Below, one piece after another: positions 1 through 10,700 of a stretch of 64,000 nt of DNA (position 1 is its first letter; each line of letters starts with the position of its first letter). The stretch covers positions 1,054,001-1,118,000 of the forward strand of contig NZ_CP042436.1 in the NCBI RefSeq assembly GCF_007971025.1, in the 5' to 3' direction. The notes below the pieces were generated by a model. It was not told the DNA's origin. It searched no databases and saw only the letters and a program-made list of their open reading frames with translations. Source of the stretch: Mucilaginibacter ginsenosidivorans (lineage in GTDB: Bacteria; Bacteroidota; Bacteroidia; Sphingobacteriales; Sphingobacteriaceae). The position numbers were made by a program, and so were the translations under genes.

Positions 1-596
1 TTTAGGTTTAGTTTATGGAATATACGGTCACGGGAGCCTTCAACACTGCGTAAAGTCGTATGCATTTGCTGTGCTATTTCGCCGTAGGTAAGGTCAGTGC
101 AGCAATATTTAAGTACTTCAATTTCGTTTTCCGTAAAGGTCTGCAGCCTGATTGCTTTGGTATTGACCAAATGGAAAACGGTACTGTTGGCACACTCGGA
201 ATAATAGTAGCCGTCATTATGAATCGAAAAGAGCGCAGTCTTCACCTCCTCTATGTCACATTCCTTGAGCAGATATCCGTTCGCACCGGCCTGCATCATT
301 CTAATGATATATATTTCCCAAAAAAAGGCGGTCAGCACCAGTACTTTCATTTCCGGCCACCGGCGCTTTACTTCCGTTAACACTGCAAAGCCATCCATCT
401 GGGGCATGCTAATATCCAGTATGCAAATTTCAGGTAGCCTGTCAGCGGCAGTTAATTTGCTGATTAATTCATTTCCATTATCCGCCTCGATCACTATATC
501 GATCCCCCCAAGAGACCGCAACATGGAGATAATCCCTTTCCTTACCAGATTATGGTCGTCGGCAAACGCAACCCGGATCGTTAACTCTTGTTCCAT
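1..596 (-). CDS. LuxR/NarL-family response regulator, C-terminus cut by window edge
   Basis: Two-component response regulator that would activate or repress transcription after phosphorylation. Reading the minus strand from the ATG at 596 gives about 198 residues with no stop before the left edge. The receiver domain fills residues 1-125: acidic pocket ADDH near residue 12, phospho-acceptor Asp61 in the ILDISMP motif, and conserved Lys112 in LLKE. A LuxR-type helix-turn-helix follows from about residue 150 (LTYGEIAQQMHTTLRSVEG). No cognate kinase is in the window. It is divergent from the rteC-like gene at 852. The protein lacks at most a few C-terminal residues. Family call is firm; the regulon is unknown. 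Confidence 0.9.
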   Translation of the reverse strand, partial: MEQELTIRVAFADDHNLVRKGIISMLRSLGGIDIVIEADNGNELISKLTAADRLPEICILDISMPQMDGFAVLTEVKRRWPEMKVLVLTAFFWEIYIIRMMQAGANGYLLKECDIEEVKTALFSIHNDGYYYSECANSTVFHLVNTKAIRLQTFTENEIEVLKYCCTDLTYGEIAQQMHTTLRSVEGSRDRIFHKLNL

Positions 597-851
597 GAAG
601 TAAAAGTAAACCCAGTTTTCAATTCAAAATAGTAATCTTCACCTCGGACTTTTCCATGTCTTTTACCTCTAAATTATCCCAGGCCCATTATATAATTTTA
701 GCGTCTTTTTCAGACTGAATACAAGTTCATTATATCAGTCAAAAAACCCATATAGAACGTTTGAATGCCCTGGCAAACGAAATACCCTTGGCCACAGGCC
801 CAAATACCGAGTCAATTATGCCCTCCATTTTTAACGCGTAAATAATAATGT

Positions 852-1697
852 ATGGACAAGAGAACATCATCTATTTATGAAACTATGTTGGAAAGCCTCG
901 AACAGATCGCTATGACTTCGGAAAATGTCCTTCAAAGGGCGGAGCAATCCTACAAAATTGCAGAGCATGCACTATCCCAATTAAAGGAGCATATAATCAG
1001 CTGTGTTTTTTCAGACAAACAGGAAGAGATCAATTTCTTCAAGAGGATTAAACCAATGTTCTTAAAGGAGCTATTGTATCATATGGAGGTCTTTCAGGTC
1101 GAGGCCTGGAAACCACCTGTTGGCCGGGATGAGCAAATTGCACACTACCGGCTAGGCGCCCACCGAGCAGACCTTTATTTTAAACGCTACAACGAACTGT
1201 ATACCTATTACAGGATGGGGAGCTCCTTGCACGATGAACAATATTTCTTACGGGGTGGTCGCTGCGACTTGATTTCACCAATCAGTATTTCAGACACAGA
1301 CAGCCGCTTCTCTACAGTTTACAGTTTCCAATTTGCAAAATTGCAGGCGTATGAACAGTTCAGCGACTACCTGCATCGCTGCGTTTATAACCTCGAACAT
1401 CCTGGTGCGCCAATGTCAGAAGCTGATAAAGAAAGGCAGACAATAAGGTGGACGGACTCTAAGTCAGCCTTGATTGAATTGGGATATGGCATTTACGCTA
1501 AAGGCTCCATTAATTATGGTAAGGCAGACATTAAACAGATTATGACTTCACTTGAAATAGCCTTTAATACCAGTCTGGGCAATTTTTATCGCACCTTTCA
1601 GAACCTGCGTATCAGGAAAAAGAACCGTACACCTTATTGGGATAGCGCCAGAGAAGATCTGATAAAAAACATGGACAATGCAGATCTGGATTCATGA
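852..1697 (+). CDS. RteC-domain regulator, paralogue 1
   Basis: 281-residue protein resembling RteC, known from the Bacteroides conjugative transposon CTnDOT as an activator of excision genes. The N-terminal half is helical and probably coiled-coil. The conserved C-terminal RteC block (about residues 200-270) holds a WTDSKSALIELGYGIY motif, then ADIKQIM and LGNFYRTFQNLRIRKK, a likely DNA-binding helical segment. The start is the ATG at 852; no strong ribosome site precedes it. A second paralogue follows 466 bp downstream. No rteA/rteB genes and no integrase are visible nearby, so what it controls is open. Such genes are also widespread on Sphingobacteriaceae chromosomes without a complete conjugative transposon. 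Confidence 0.8.
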   Translation: MDKRTSSIYETMLESLEQIAMTSENVLQRAEQSYKIAEHALSQLKEHIISCVFSDKQEEINFFKRIKPMFLKELLYHMEVFQVEAWKPPVGRDEQIAHYRLGAHRADLYFKRYNELYTYYRMGSSLHDEQYFLRGGRCDLISPISISDTDSRFSTVYSFQFAKLQAYEQFSDYLHRCVYNLEHPGAPMSEADKERQTIRWTDSKSALIELGYGIYAKGSINYGKADIKQIMTSLEIAFNTSLGNFYRTFQNLRIRKKNRTPYWDSAREDLIKNMDNADLDS

Positions 1698-2163
1698 AAT
1701 AGGCGGATTTCTTTTGCAGCGATCAGCATGTGATAAAAAAAGGTAGTCCTTGCAAAGTGGTTATTTTAATGCCTTATCCCAACAGATGTAGGGGACATTA
1801 TGCAACTCTTGCAGATAGAGGCTGTAAATATTTAATTTATCCCCGGTATTTAGCTTGAAAACAGAAAAATAAATTTTCGAGGAAGTCCTGCAAAAGTGTC
1901 AACAGTTGTAGCATAATGATTGCACCTTTACGACATGAAAGGAAAATAGACGTATCAATTGAAGGCAATTACTTACTTAGAGTCTTTTTTACGCCCTCTG
2001 AAAAAAACCGATAGACCGATTCAATATTTCACCCCCAGATTAATATACCTCAATCGCATTTTTATATGCCTGAGCGGTTTAACGCTTCATAAAATTTCAC
2101 TTTAGCCAACCCTCAACAATAGTTTTGACAAAGGAAATCTTATGAAAAGATGCCCGGACAATC
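1698..2163. other. Intergenic region between the two rteC-like genes
   Basis: 466 bp, AT-rich, with no convincing gene. Near its end lies a nine-codon reading frame (2142-2171) preceded by AAAGGAAA. Its stop overlaps the GTG start of the second rteC-like gene, so it could be a leader peptide. No terminator hairpin with a T-run was recognised after the first rteC-like gene. Confidence 0.4.
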
Positions 2164-3066
2164 GTGGATAATTCAGCAACACCTACAACACACCTCGTCA
2201 TGGAATTCGTAACAGAACTGCTTCAGCAATTGGAAAGAGAGTTGGATGAGATTGAACTCGAAACTAACAATATTATTGAAAGATCAAAGAACTCATTTGA
2301 AGCTTGCGAAAAAGCGATATCTAAGCTAAAGGAGCTTATGGCGACCTATACATTCAATAATGTGGCAGAAGAAATTCACTTTTTTAAACAGTTAAAACCA
2401 AAGTTTTATAGCAAGCTTATTTATCATGTGCGCTTATTTGAATTAGAATCACAAAAGCCTATAGGTATAGCTAAATCGCAAAAAAAATATTTCAACAGGC
2501 ATTTATCCGAAATAATGAGGTACGACCATGATCATCAGAACATCTATTCATATTATAGGTCAGGTGCAGTTCATATGGATGAGGTTTATTTTAAAAGAAC
2601 AAAACATGACCTTATGATAGGTTTTAATCTCAGCTATTTCGATTGCAACGAAAGCTTTTGCAGCTGTCATGATCATACTGTGGCTACATTGCTTGCCAAT
2701 GAAAAAATTGCCGACTACCTGAACAGTGAATTATTGAAGTTAAAGAACCACCAACGAGTTATTGCGCCGATTGGCATTGAAGACACAGGCATCAGCTGGG
2801 CTGAATCAAAGGCTTCATTTATTGAATTAATGTATGGTCTGCAAACTTTGGGGGTATTTTACAACACCAAAACAAAAACAAAAGCGGACATGAGCCAGGT
2901 CGCGCGGTTTTTTGAAATGGCACTTGGTGTCGATCTGGGAAACTATTACAGGACATTCCAGGAAATACGCATCCGCAAGAAGGGAAGAACAACATTCATT
3001 GACAAATTGCGGGAGCAACTAATACAACGGATGGATCAGGCAGATGAAAATCCACGATACAATTAA
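2164..3066 (+). CDS. RteC-domain regulator, paralogue 2
   Basis: 300-residue paralogue of the protein at 852. It has the same layout: a helical N-terminal half, then an RteC block with ISWAESKASFIELMYGLQ, ADMSQVARFFEMALG and LGNYYRTFQEIRIRKKGR. The motif order and spacing match the first copy closely, while the N-terminal halves have diverged, so this is an old duplication. The longest frame starts with GTG at 2164; an in-frame ATG at 2200 (MEFVTELL) is the alternative and would drop twelve residues. A nine-codon frame with a good ribosome site ends over the GTG, which may mean coupled translation. Target genes unknown. Confidence 0.8.
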   Translation: MDNSATPTTHLVMEFVTELLQQLERELDEIELETNNIIERSKNSFEACEKAISKLKELMATYTFNNVAEEIHFFKQLKPKFYSKLIYHVRLFELESQKPIGIAKSQKKYFNRHLSEIMRYDHDHQNIYSYYRSGAVHMDEVYFKRTKHDLMIGFNLSYFDCNESFCSCHDHTVATLLANEKIADYLNSELLKLKNHQRVIAPIGIEDTGISWAESKASFIELMYGLQTLGVFYNTKTKTKADMSQVARFFEMALGVDLGNYYRTFQEIRIRKKGRTTFIDKLREQLIQRMDQADENPRYN

Positions 3067-3122
3067 TGTTGTCCCTTCACTTTTTTTCTTTCCAAGTGAA
3101 GATAAATAATTGAATATTCAGA

Positions 3123-6100
3123 TTATAAATGCAAAGAGAAATACCAGGCGGCTTTGTTAAATGTGCCCGGCCAGGCCACATCCACTCGTATAGGATAACC
3201 GGCAAGGTTGGTTCTTGCACTCAGCCCGTACGAAACTTTCCACTTGCCATTATTAGCATTCGCATTGTTCCATGTTTCCCTGGTAGTTCCCGCATCTGTA
3301 AACAAACCCAACTGTAGGTTATTCACAGCAGGCAATGGCGTCTCAATTGGTATCAAGGTCTCAAAGATCGGGAAATAAACATCCGCATTGAAAACCGCAT
3401 ATTCATTCCCATACAGCGTATTCTGGTAATATCCCCTGAATGGCGCAACCAAGGTCTGGAATGCATAAGGTGCATGCTGGTTGAAATGAACCGTTGTATC
3501 TACTCTTGGTGTCACATTATTATCAAGCCCACCAAGATCGTACAGCACTTTCTTATCTCCCCCGCTATATCCTAGGTGCGCTTGTGCTACGAGGGTTATA
3601 TACTTATACAGCGGTTGGTGATAGCTCACATTAAGCGTAGTCCCCATCACTGCAGACTCCTCCTGTGTAAAGCCCTTAAACAAATCAATCAATCCCACAA
3701 TCTTAAAGCCTTTGTATAAATAAGGCAAAGTTGGTTGTAGCTTATTAAGCTTAAAGGAAAACGTATTAATAGACCAAAGACTTTCTATAGGATCAAAATC
3801 AAGACTGTATTTGTCAGTCGCCAGGAAAATGGTCCTGTCCTTTCTCACCGCAGTCTGGAAACCCAACGCACAATCATAGCTCAAGGGATATGTCAGGAAG
3901 AGCTCGTAGTAATGCGTCTTTACCTTAGCTGTATTAGGATATGGATTGCCGCTTTCATCCACCCATTGCCTGGCTGGATCAGGTTGCAGGCTCTCCACCT
4001 TCCTGAAGTAAGACAGACCCCAGTCAAGCCGCCTGGCAGTGTTCTCATAGCGTATATAAAAGTCGCTGCCTTCAGTACCTGCAGGCATCCTGTAAGCAAT
4101 GGAAATATGATGGTTTTCCAGCAGGTCAGTAAAACCGCCTTGTGCCATACCTCCAACTTCAGGGAACTTGAACTGCCCCTGGTAGTTAAGATATGGCTGA
4201 TATCTATTGATAAAGTAGTCATTATTGATCTTAGCCGAGAAGTATGCACTATGCAGTTGCAGCATGTATGGCCTTACATTCTTAGGGTTGTATGTGAGAC
4301 TTTTTGCAATGCTGTCTTTCATAAAAGCAGATCGCTTCCTGGCATCCTTAGGCACCAGTGCATCTTCCAGTATGGAATGAGTAGTATCTATAGCGGCTCG
4401 TAGCATGGAGTCCTCTTTTGCCTGCTTAGCTAGTCTTGCTCTGTAGTCAGTTAACCATGCGCTGCTTGTATCTTCATCTTTTGCGCTATTGTCAGTTAAC
4501 CATTGTTGCATGGGGTAAGAACTAACATAAATGCTGTCCTTATCAGCCTTATAGAATGCTATTCTATCCTTCTCTTCCAGGTATTGAAATGGCATCCATT
4601 CGCTCAAAGGTTTTCCAGCACCCTTTGATGGTAATATCACAAACTGTTCTGTGCCATGTCTTGTATATGTAGCTAATAGCTGTCCATCTGCCAGTTGCGT
4701 AAGCTTATCCCATTTTATATAGCTGATCGTATCAATGACTACCGGTTCTATTTGTTTATCATGCATGCTATATATCCCCTGCCACAGCGTATCCGGATCA
4801 TAACCTACACCAATTTTGAAGACCTTTTGTTTAGCTACCTTAGGCCTGCCAGAGAGAAACAACAACTGCTTCTTACTGTTCAATACCGGGCTATTATCAT
4901 CATAGCTGTCATCTGTCCAGGTTGTGTACTTCTCTTTGTTCTCGTTATACTGCACTATATCACTTTCCCCTCTCCTATATCCTGCAAGCAGATACTCCCT
5001 ATCTGATAATGGAACAAAACTACTGATGCCATCTACGCCATACAGCTTTACCGCATCCGTCAGGCTCCCGTCGGTAGCATACCTGCTGATTGTGATTTTC
5101 CCTTTCTTAGGCATCGCCATATAAAGCTGTTTCCCATCAGGATGCCATTGCAGTAGTGGATATATATCAGCACTATGATCGTCTATCCAGGGTGGCAACT
5201 CATAGCTTGTTACCTTTTTCGTTGTCTTGTTTTTCAGGTCGTCAATATAAACCGTACGCCTGTTGTAGGTGCTTACTGTATAGGCTATATAGCTTTCATC
5301 CGGGCTTATCAGCACCCTATTGATAATCCCTTTCCTGTGTTTAAGAATTAGCTTTTGTGCTAAAGGTTGGTCCTTTTCTTTAACTGTAAAGCGCGTTTTA
5401 TAATACTCATAGCATTGAGTATACAAACTGTCAAGCGTATGCTTGGTGACCAATCTTATACTTCTCTGTAAAGACTTCTTTCTTAGCTGGAAGAATATCT
5501 GGGCTATTACTTTGGGTTGATAATGCTCTGTAAGAAAATAGCAGAAGGCTTGTCCTGCCAGTCGGGGTTCATAGTTGAGTACCTGCTGCCAATTGGTGAA
5601 TGTATTGTCCTTAAATGATATTCTGAACTTATCTTCATCCTGTATAGGCCAGCCATTGGCCAGATATCTTATCGCTCCTTCTTTAAACCACATGGGCACT
5701 TCATCTTTTTTCGCTGTGCCTTTCGCCTGGTCACCGAGGTTGTTTTCACTTAGCCGGCTTTCCCATTCATATCTTACCAGTGCTTCATAAAGTTGCGCTT
5801 TCAGATCTGCATAGCTTCCTTTGTACGCAAGCAATAATCTATTGCCTTTATATACAAATGTGGGCAGTGTATATTGCTCCGGTTCATAGCTGCCAACATT
5901 AGATTCGTAAAGCTGGTCCGTAGATGGGTAGATGATGATATTGGGTTCTTTTATATCGCTGCTTAGCATTTCCTTCTTTACATGCTCTATTGCTTTAGGT
6001 GTTTCTCTTGTGACAAACGAGGCCAGGCTGTCTGAACCTACAATAAAGTAAACATGGAATACTTTAGTATGGAAAACCTGCCAGTGATATTTGTGGTATT

Positions 6101-6209
6101 GTAACCTGTAATAGCGCTGTTCCTTCTGAGCATAGGTATTTTGTACTGTTAATGATAACAGCAATAGGATGGACAGCAATTTTTGAAGTGAAGGAACGGT
6201 CAATCTCAT
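3123..6209 (-). CDS. Exported protein: peptidase-MA-like, TolB-type propeller and outer-membrane barrel
   Basis: About 1028 residues. I chose the ATG at 6209 because it starts a clean signal peptide (MRLTVPSLQKLL then a Leu-rich core, cut near TYAQ). After it comes a peptidase-MA-like region with the typical WFKEGAIRYLANG segment, but the position where HExxH would be reads LYEALVRYEW, so no zinc site is seen. The middle (about residues 290-560) has propeller-type repeats (PDESYIAYTVS, WHPDGKQLYMAM, ILNSKKQLLFLSGRP). The last 350 residues are aromatic-rich alternating strands ending in LHL, as in outer-membrane barrels. It probably sits in the outer membrane with periplasmic domains. The substrate is unknown. 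It is divergent from the gene at 6319. Confidence 0.7.
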   Translation of the reverse strand: MRLTVPSLQKLLSILLLLSLTVQNTYAQKEQRYYRLQYHKYHWQVFHTKVFHVYFIVGSDSLASFVTRETPKAIEHVKKEMLSSDIKEPNIIIYPSTDQLYESNVGSYEPEQYTLPTFVYKGNRLLLAYKGSYADLKAQLYEALVRYEWESRLSENNLGDQAKGTAKKDEVPMWFKEGAIRYLANGWPIQDEDKFRISFKDNTFTNWQQVLNYEPRLAGQAFCYFLTEHYQPKVIAQIFFQLRKKSLQRSIRLVTKHTLDSLYTQCYEYYKTRFTVKEKDQPLAQKLILKHRKGIINRVLISPDESYIAYTVSTYNRRTVYIDDLKNKTTKKVTSYELPPWIDDHSADIYPLLQWHPDGKQLYMAMPKKGKITISRYATDGSLTDAVKLYGVDGISSFVPLSDREYLLAGYRRGESDIVQYNENKEKYTTWTDDSYDDNSPVLNSKKQLLFLSGRPKVAKQKVFKIGVGYDPDTLWQGIYSMHDKQIEPVVIDTISYIKWDKLTQLADGQLLATYTRHGTEQFVILPSKGAGKPLSEWMPFQYLEEKDRIAFYKADKDSIYVSSYPMQQWLTDNSAKDEDTSSAWLTDYRARLAKQAKEDSMLRAAIDTTHSILEDALVPKDARKRSAFMKDSIAKSLTYNPKNVRPYMLQLHSAYFSAKINNDYFINRYQPYLNYQGQFKFPEVGGMAQGGFTDLLENHHISIAYRMPAGTEGSDFYIRYENTARRLDWGLSYFRKVESLQPDPARQWVDESGNPYPNTAKVKTHYYELFLTYPLSYDCALGFQTAVRKDRTIFLATDKYSLDFDPIESLWSINTFSFKLNKLQPTLPYLYKGFKIVGLIDLFKGFTQEESAVMGTTLNVSYHQPLYKYITLVAQAHLGYSGGDKKVLYDLGGLDNNVTPRVDTTVHFNQHAPYAFQTLVAPFRGYYQNTLYGNEYAVFNADVYFPIFETLIPIETPLPAVNNLQLGLFTDAGTTRETWNNANANNGKWKVSYGLSARTNLAGYPIRVDVAWPGTFNKAAWYFSLHL

Positions 6210-6318
6210 TTTCAGGAAGGCTTCTAAAAGCGCTGGCAAAAACTTTAATTGCGTTACAAAAATCTACTAATTTCTCGGCATTTAGTAGTATTTTACTGTT
6301 GTTTTCAAACTTTAATTC

Positions 6319-7203
6319 TTGAAATTTCTCCTCCGAAATAGAAGGTTTTTTACTACTCTTATTTTCTGTTTTGGTATCATCAATTGCCGTGCACAAACAG
6401 GTGTCTGGAACAGCGGCAATTCTGTTAAAGGATCAATGGGCAAGTCAACTGCAGGTTTCAAAAACAAGCTAAAGAATTACAAACAACATTTACAGGAATG
6501 GGGCCTAGACCCAAACTTTAATAAAGAGTTGCTATTAGGAGGAAAGGTGAATACAGACGGCTGGAGTGGTAGCATCTATTACCTGAAGAGAAAGAACAAG
6601 CTTGCTAACAGCCTTTGGCAACTGCACTTCTCAGAAATCAAGCACGAAAAGCAAATTAAACAGCAAGGCACCAATAAGGCATTTCCTCAATTAGGTAATG
6701 CAGGCCCTTATGTCTTTGGGAAGATAAATAACCTGTACACCTTACAGCTTGGCTATGGCAGGGAAAAACTATTACTGCCTGATGTGCTGGAAGGTAATAT
6801 CTCAATAGGCTTTCGCTATAGTGGAGGATTTAGTCTGGCGATGCTCAAGCCCTATTATCTGAAGCTGATATATGTTGACTATACACAGCCTAACAATCCA
6901 GCAACGCTGAAGGAAGAAAAATACAGCAGTACCAACAGTGACCATTTCCTGAACAGCGGCGATGTGCTTGCTGCATCTAAATGGAGCAAGGGACTTGACG
7001 ACATACAATATATACCCGGCCTTTTTGCAGAAGCTTGTTTCGTGATCACTCCTTCTAAAAGCAACTCATTTATCCAGGTAGTGACACTTGGCGCGAATGT
7101 CGCTTACTATTCAAAGGAATTACCTATAATGGCGGACCAGAAAGCGTATTCCTACCAGGCGTCATTGTTTGCAGGGTTTGGATTGGGGAAAAGATGGAAA
7201 TAA
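6319..7203 (+). CDS. Exported outer-membrane-type protein of unknown function
   Basis: 294 residues with an N-terminal signal peptide (MKFLLRNRRFFTTLIFCFG, cut near NCRAQ). The rest alternates aromatic and polar residues in short strands (YTLQLGYGREKLL, SIGFRYSGGFSLAML, VTLGANVAYYS) and ends FGLGKRWK, which suggests a small beta-barrel. The start is TTG; a stop lies two codons upstream and there is no in-frame ATG before the signal peptide, so TTG is needed. It is divergent from the propeller/barrel gene, 109 bp away, and the two may share a regulatory region. No specific family recognised. Confidence 0.65.
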   Translation: MKFLLRNRRFFTTLIFCFGIINCRAQTGVWNSGNSVKGSMGKSTAGFKNKLKNYKQHLQEWGLDPNFNKELLLGGKVNTDGWSGSIYYLKRKNKLANSLWQLHFSEIKHEKQIKQQGTNKAFPQLGNAGPYVFGKINNLYTLQLGYGREKLLLPDVLEGNISIGFRYSGGFSLAMLKPYYLKLIYVDYTQPNNPATLKEEKYSSTNSDHFLNSGDVLAASKWSKGLDDIQYIPGLFAEACFVITPSKSNSFIQVVTLGANVAYYSKELPIMADQKAYSYQASLFAGFGLGKRWK

Positions 7204-7365
7204 ATATTAAGCAAAAGTACTGTTGAATTCTCAATAGCACCGTAAGCTGGCTACGCATTCACCTTAGCCTGTATTTCCGATTTTTTTAAATTCGGATTGG
7301 TTGCAAGGCCTTAGACTATTAGCTATTAAACAAATAGCATTGTTCAGCAAATGCTGAACAATGCT

Positions 7366-7758
7366 TTAACCTTTATAAAAAAATTTAACTTCTTGACCAT
7401 ATAGGTAAAAGAAAACGCATGCGGACAATATGCAATAAAGAACAATTGCTATTCCTTTCAAATTTCTAATTCGTCGATTTTCATTAACAAATAATTTTTC
7501 ATAGTTGGTAAATCGCTTCTTATAAACTGATTCGAAAATCACGAATAGTAAGATCATTAATACACTTCCTATCTCTATATTCCTATTGAAATGTAGAGTT
7601 TGTGTTCTTAAATCAAACAAGTATTTAATCGATAAAACATTTGACCCTAAAAGGAAGGTTATATTAAATGTTGCATTTGCTTCATTTGTCGCACCTTGCC
7701 CCCCTAACGATTTCGAAACAGAATAAAACCGATAAAAAAGATACCTGTAAAATCTCAT
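7366..7758 (-). CDS. Small membrane protein, candidate immunity protein to the RHS C-terminal toxin
   Basis: 130 residues with two clear hydrophobic helices (IEIGSVLMILLFVIF and IAIVLYCILSACVFFYLY) and probably a third near NITFLLGSNVL. The ATG at 7758 is preferred over an upstream TTG because GAGGA lies a few bases before it; this puts the start 14 nt after the RHS stop. It is the last gene of the minus-strand RHS operon. A small, family-less gene directly behind an RHS core protein with a variable tail is the standard position of a polymorphic-toxin immunity gene. A membrane-bound immunity protein would suit a membrane-acting toxin. Function is inferred from position only. Confidence 0.55.
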   Translation of the reverse strand: MRFYRYLFYRFYSVSKSLGGQGATNEANATFNITFLLGSNVLSIKYLFDLRTQTLHFNRNIEIGSVLMILLFVIFESVYKKRFTNYEKLFVNENRRIRNLKGIAIVLYCILSACVFFYLYGQEVKFFYKG

Positions 7759-7772
7759 AGTCCTCAATTTAT

Positions 7773-10700
7773 TTATTTTACCCAACTATTCCAATTCTCA
7801 TGATTCCGGCCAGGAGTCCATGGAGTCTCGTATGGGATGGGGAGTCGTGTATTGAAATACAACCAGGCGGACATTGGCGGTCCGACAAAGGGAACTTCAG
7901 CCATTCCCAAGAAAAATACATCCTGTTCGACTATATCTTCACCTTTGTTCTGCTTAACATCGTATAAAATCAAACCGGCACCTATTGCACGTGATCCCCA
8001 TCTAAAAACATCCGCCCAGGTTCTATATGATGCAAACGCTCCAGACAATCTACCTTGTTGCGACAAACTAAGACCGGGTTTATATCTTGCTAATGTCGTA
8101 TATGTAGAAAATTGACCAGACGCATTTTTATAAAATCCAGCTCCTAGCATTAAGTCCATTGTCGCTGCTTTGAGCCCCATAATGGTTCCTGTTGTGTTTA
8201 CTGCGTCTACTACGTATGATGATTCCGACTCGTTATCTTGAGATTGTTGATTATTGGATTCCAATAATATCGTCTCTGGTACATTCACCTGTGTAATTTG
8301 AATCGGGTTAAAGTCATTTAATATCGGGGGTAATTGTACCGGTTGCAGCGGCTGCATATATTGTGTGATATAATGTTGGGTAAACTGATCTAACTGCTGT
8401 TGGAGAGTGCGCAACGGAGTTAATGTATTAACGGTTATACCGTTTTCCCCGTTTCCTGCACTACCTGGACCTCCTCCGCCTTGCACACCGCTGCTTTGGG
8501 TACTTCCATATCCAATCTCAGAAGGGCGCGGTATACCAACGTAATAAACATTGTAACTACCATCATCCACTAACGGCACTATTCTGCTTGCGTACACCGT
8601 TGTGGCAGGTAATTCATTATTATCGCGTATTCCCAAACCCTTTGGATCTGTGAAGTTTGCTGGATTGTTGGCTGCAAAATGATATGGAGAAAGCCCCTCC
8701 TGCCCACGTCGGTCGCAGAGTAGATCAATACTCGTAAATCGGCCGATCTGATAGTCGTACTGACGAAAATTAAAATCTGACTGGTTTAGACCAAGTTCAT
8801 TGTGTGTTTCGTTTCCTTCGATCTGCGTATTTGACGGCAATGTGCCACTGCTCGTCACCGGGTTTATTGGCAAGCCGAAGGGATAATAATGTTGTTCCTG
8901 CACAAGACGACCACGGTAGTAAGTAACATGCAGTTGATCCATATATACGGGTAAGAACTGCTCATCACTCATATATATAGATACATAGCCATTTTGCCCG
9001 ATCGTTATCGGCCCACTGGTGCCTATTACCTGCCAACTACCCGGTGTACCACTAACCTGTACTGCACCACTCTGCTCTGGCACAAGATTCATCGACTGAT
9101 CGAATACCAGATAGTTGATGTATGCTCTCGGGCGCGTGTAGTCTGTAAGATTATCTAACACACCTTCATAAATGCCTAGGTAATTTGAAGTGCTAAAAAG
9201 GCTTCCCACCATAGCAGTGTTATTTCCCTCACTGGCATATCCACCAACACCATTTACAAGGCTCGTTGTTATAGCATTTAGCATGCTATTGGGGTCAGCG
9301 TAAGTCGTCATACCAGCACTGTTCGTATCATAATAACTCGTAGCACTAATATCAAATTTGTCACCTGCCATTACACTCATAAGCAGTGCTGTTCCAATGC
9401 GCTTCTGGGCATCTGAGCCATCCAAATGAGCGGCCTGTATATCATAGGGGTTAGTGCTACCCGGCTTTAGATCGCGAACAGAATCCATATTTGCAAAAAT
9501 TGAGCTTTCGAGTCCGGCCGATGCTATCTCATGGCTTGCAAAATAACTTATAGGTGAGCCTTCATCAGAGGTAACTATAGTTCGCACATTACCAAGATGA
9601 TCTTTTACATAGAAGTCGTATTTGAAAATACTGCTATCAGCCATCCAACGGGCTCGTCCTTCGCCATGATCAATATACTTTAGACTGTCATTCCTGTAAT
9701 TGAACGCTCCCCAGTATCGGTAGGTATCTATATGTGGTATAGTACTATCGGCAACAATTTTTTGTAACAGACGCCCGGATGCATCGTAAATATTGCTAAT
9801 AGTGCTGTGATTGTAGAACTTGATAGTAAGGGGCAAGTCTAACTCATTATAAGTAATCGCAATAATGCTTTTGTTGTTATCCGATATTACATTGCCATCA
9901 ACATCATAGTAATAATCGTTTGTACCCGCAATATCCTGAAAATCGCCAAGGTGATAATTGGTGGTTATGCCATCCTGAACCCGCTGCAATTGGTTGCTCG
10001 TTGACGGATAAGTATATGTTAGCTTGTCAATAAATACAGGGCCGCTAGTGGATGTGCCCATCTGGTTCATTGTAAGGATGTTACCATTCAGATCATAGGT
10101 TACATTTGACATACTAAAGTCGTGAGAGGTTTTAAACCAGGCGCCTGGCATACCGGAACTGTCTTCGTTGAAATCTGCATAATTCAGCCTGCCAGCCGGA
10201 TCATACTTATATCCATATGCCCGTAATGGGGTCAAGAGACCTGCACCTCTCCATTGAATACCTGAAATTCCTCCATCGAAACGAGCAGAATCAAAACCGT
10301 AGTCGTAGCTTAAGAGGCTGCCAAAGGTCTTATCGGGTTGCATCGGGCTTGCTAAATAGTCGGCATTGACACTCTCCAACTGCCCTCTGATGTTATAAGT
10401 GTAATCTTGCTGCTCCACGCCGCCGAGGTTCTTGCTGCTGGTACGCCCTAAATCATCGAAATTATAATTTGCGATGATACGCCAATTTCCACTGTCAGCC
10501 TTTTGCTGCACCGCATACAACCTACCTACAAAATTGTACAAAAATTTATTCGCTATTTTCGTATCTATCTTCTTGCACCCAGCCCAGGCATGATGGTGGG
10601 TAAGATCATAAACCTTTTTGCCAGCAAAATTATATTGCATCGTAGTTGTATCCCATCCGGAAGTATTCCATGGGTTTTTTGTCTGAACTTGGATTAAGTT

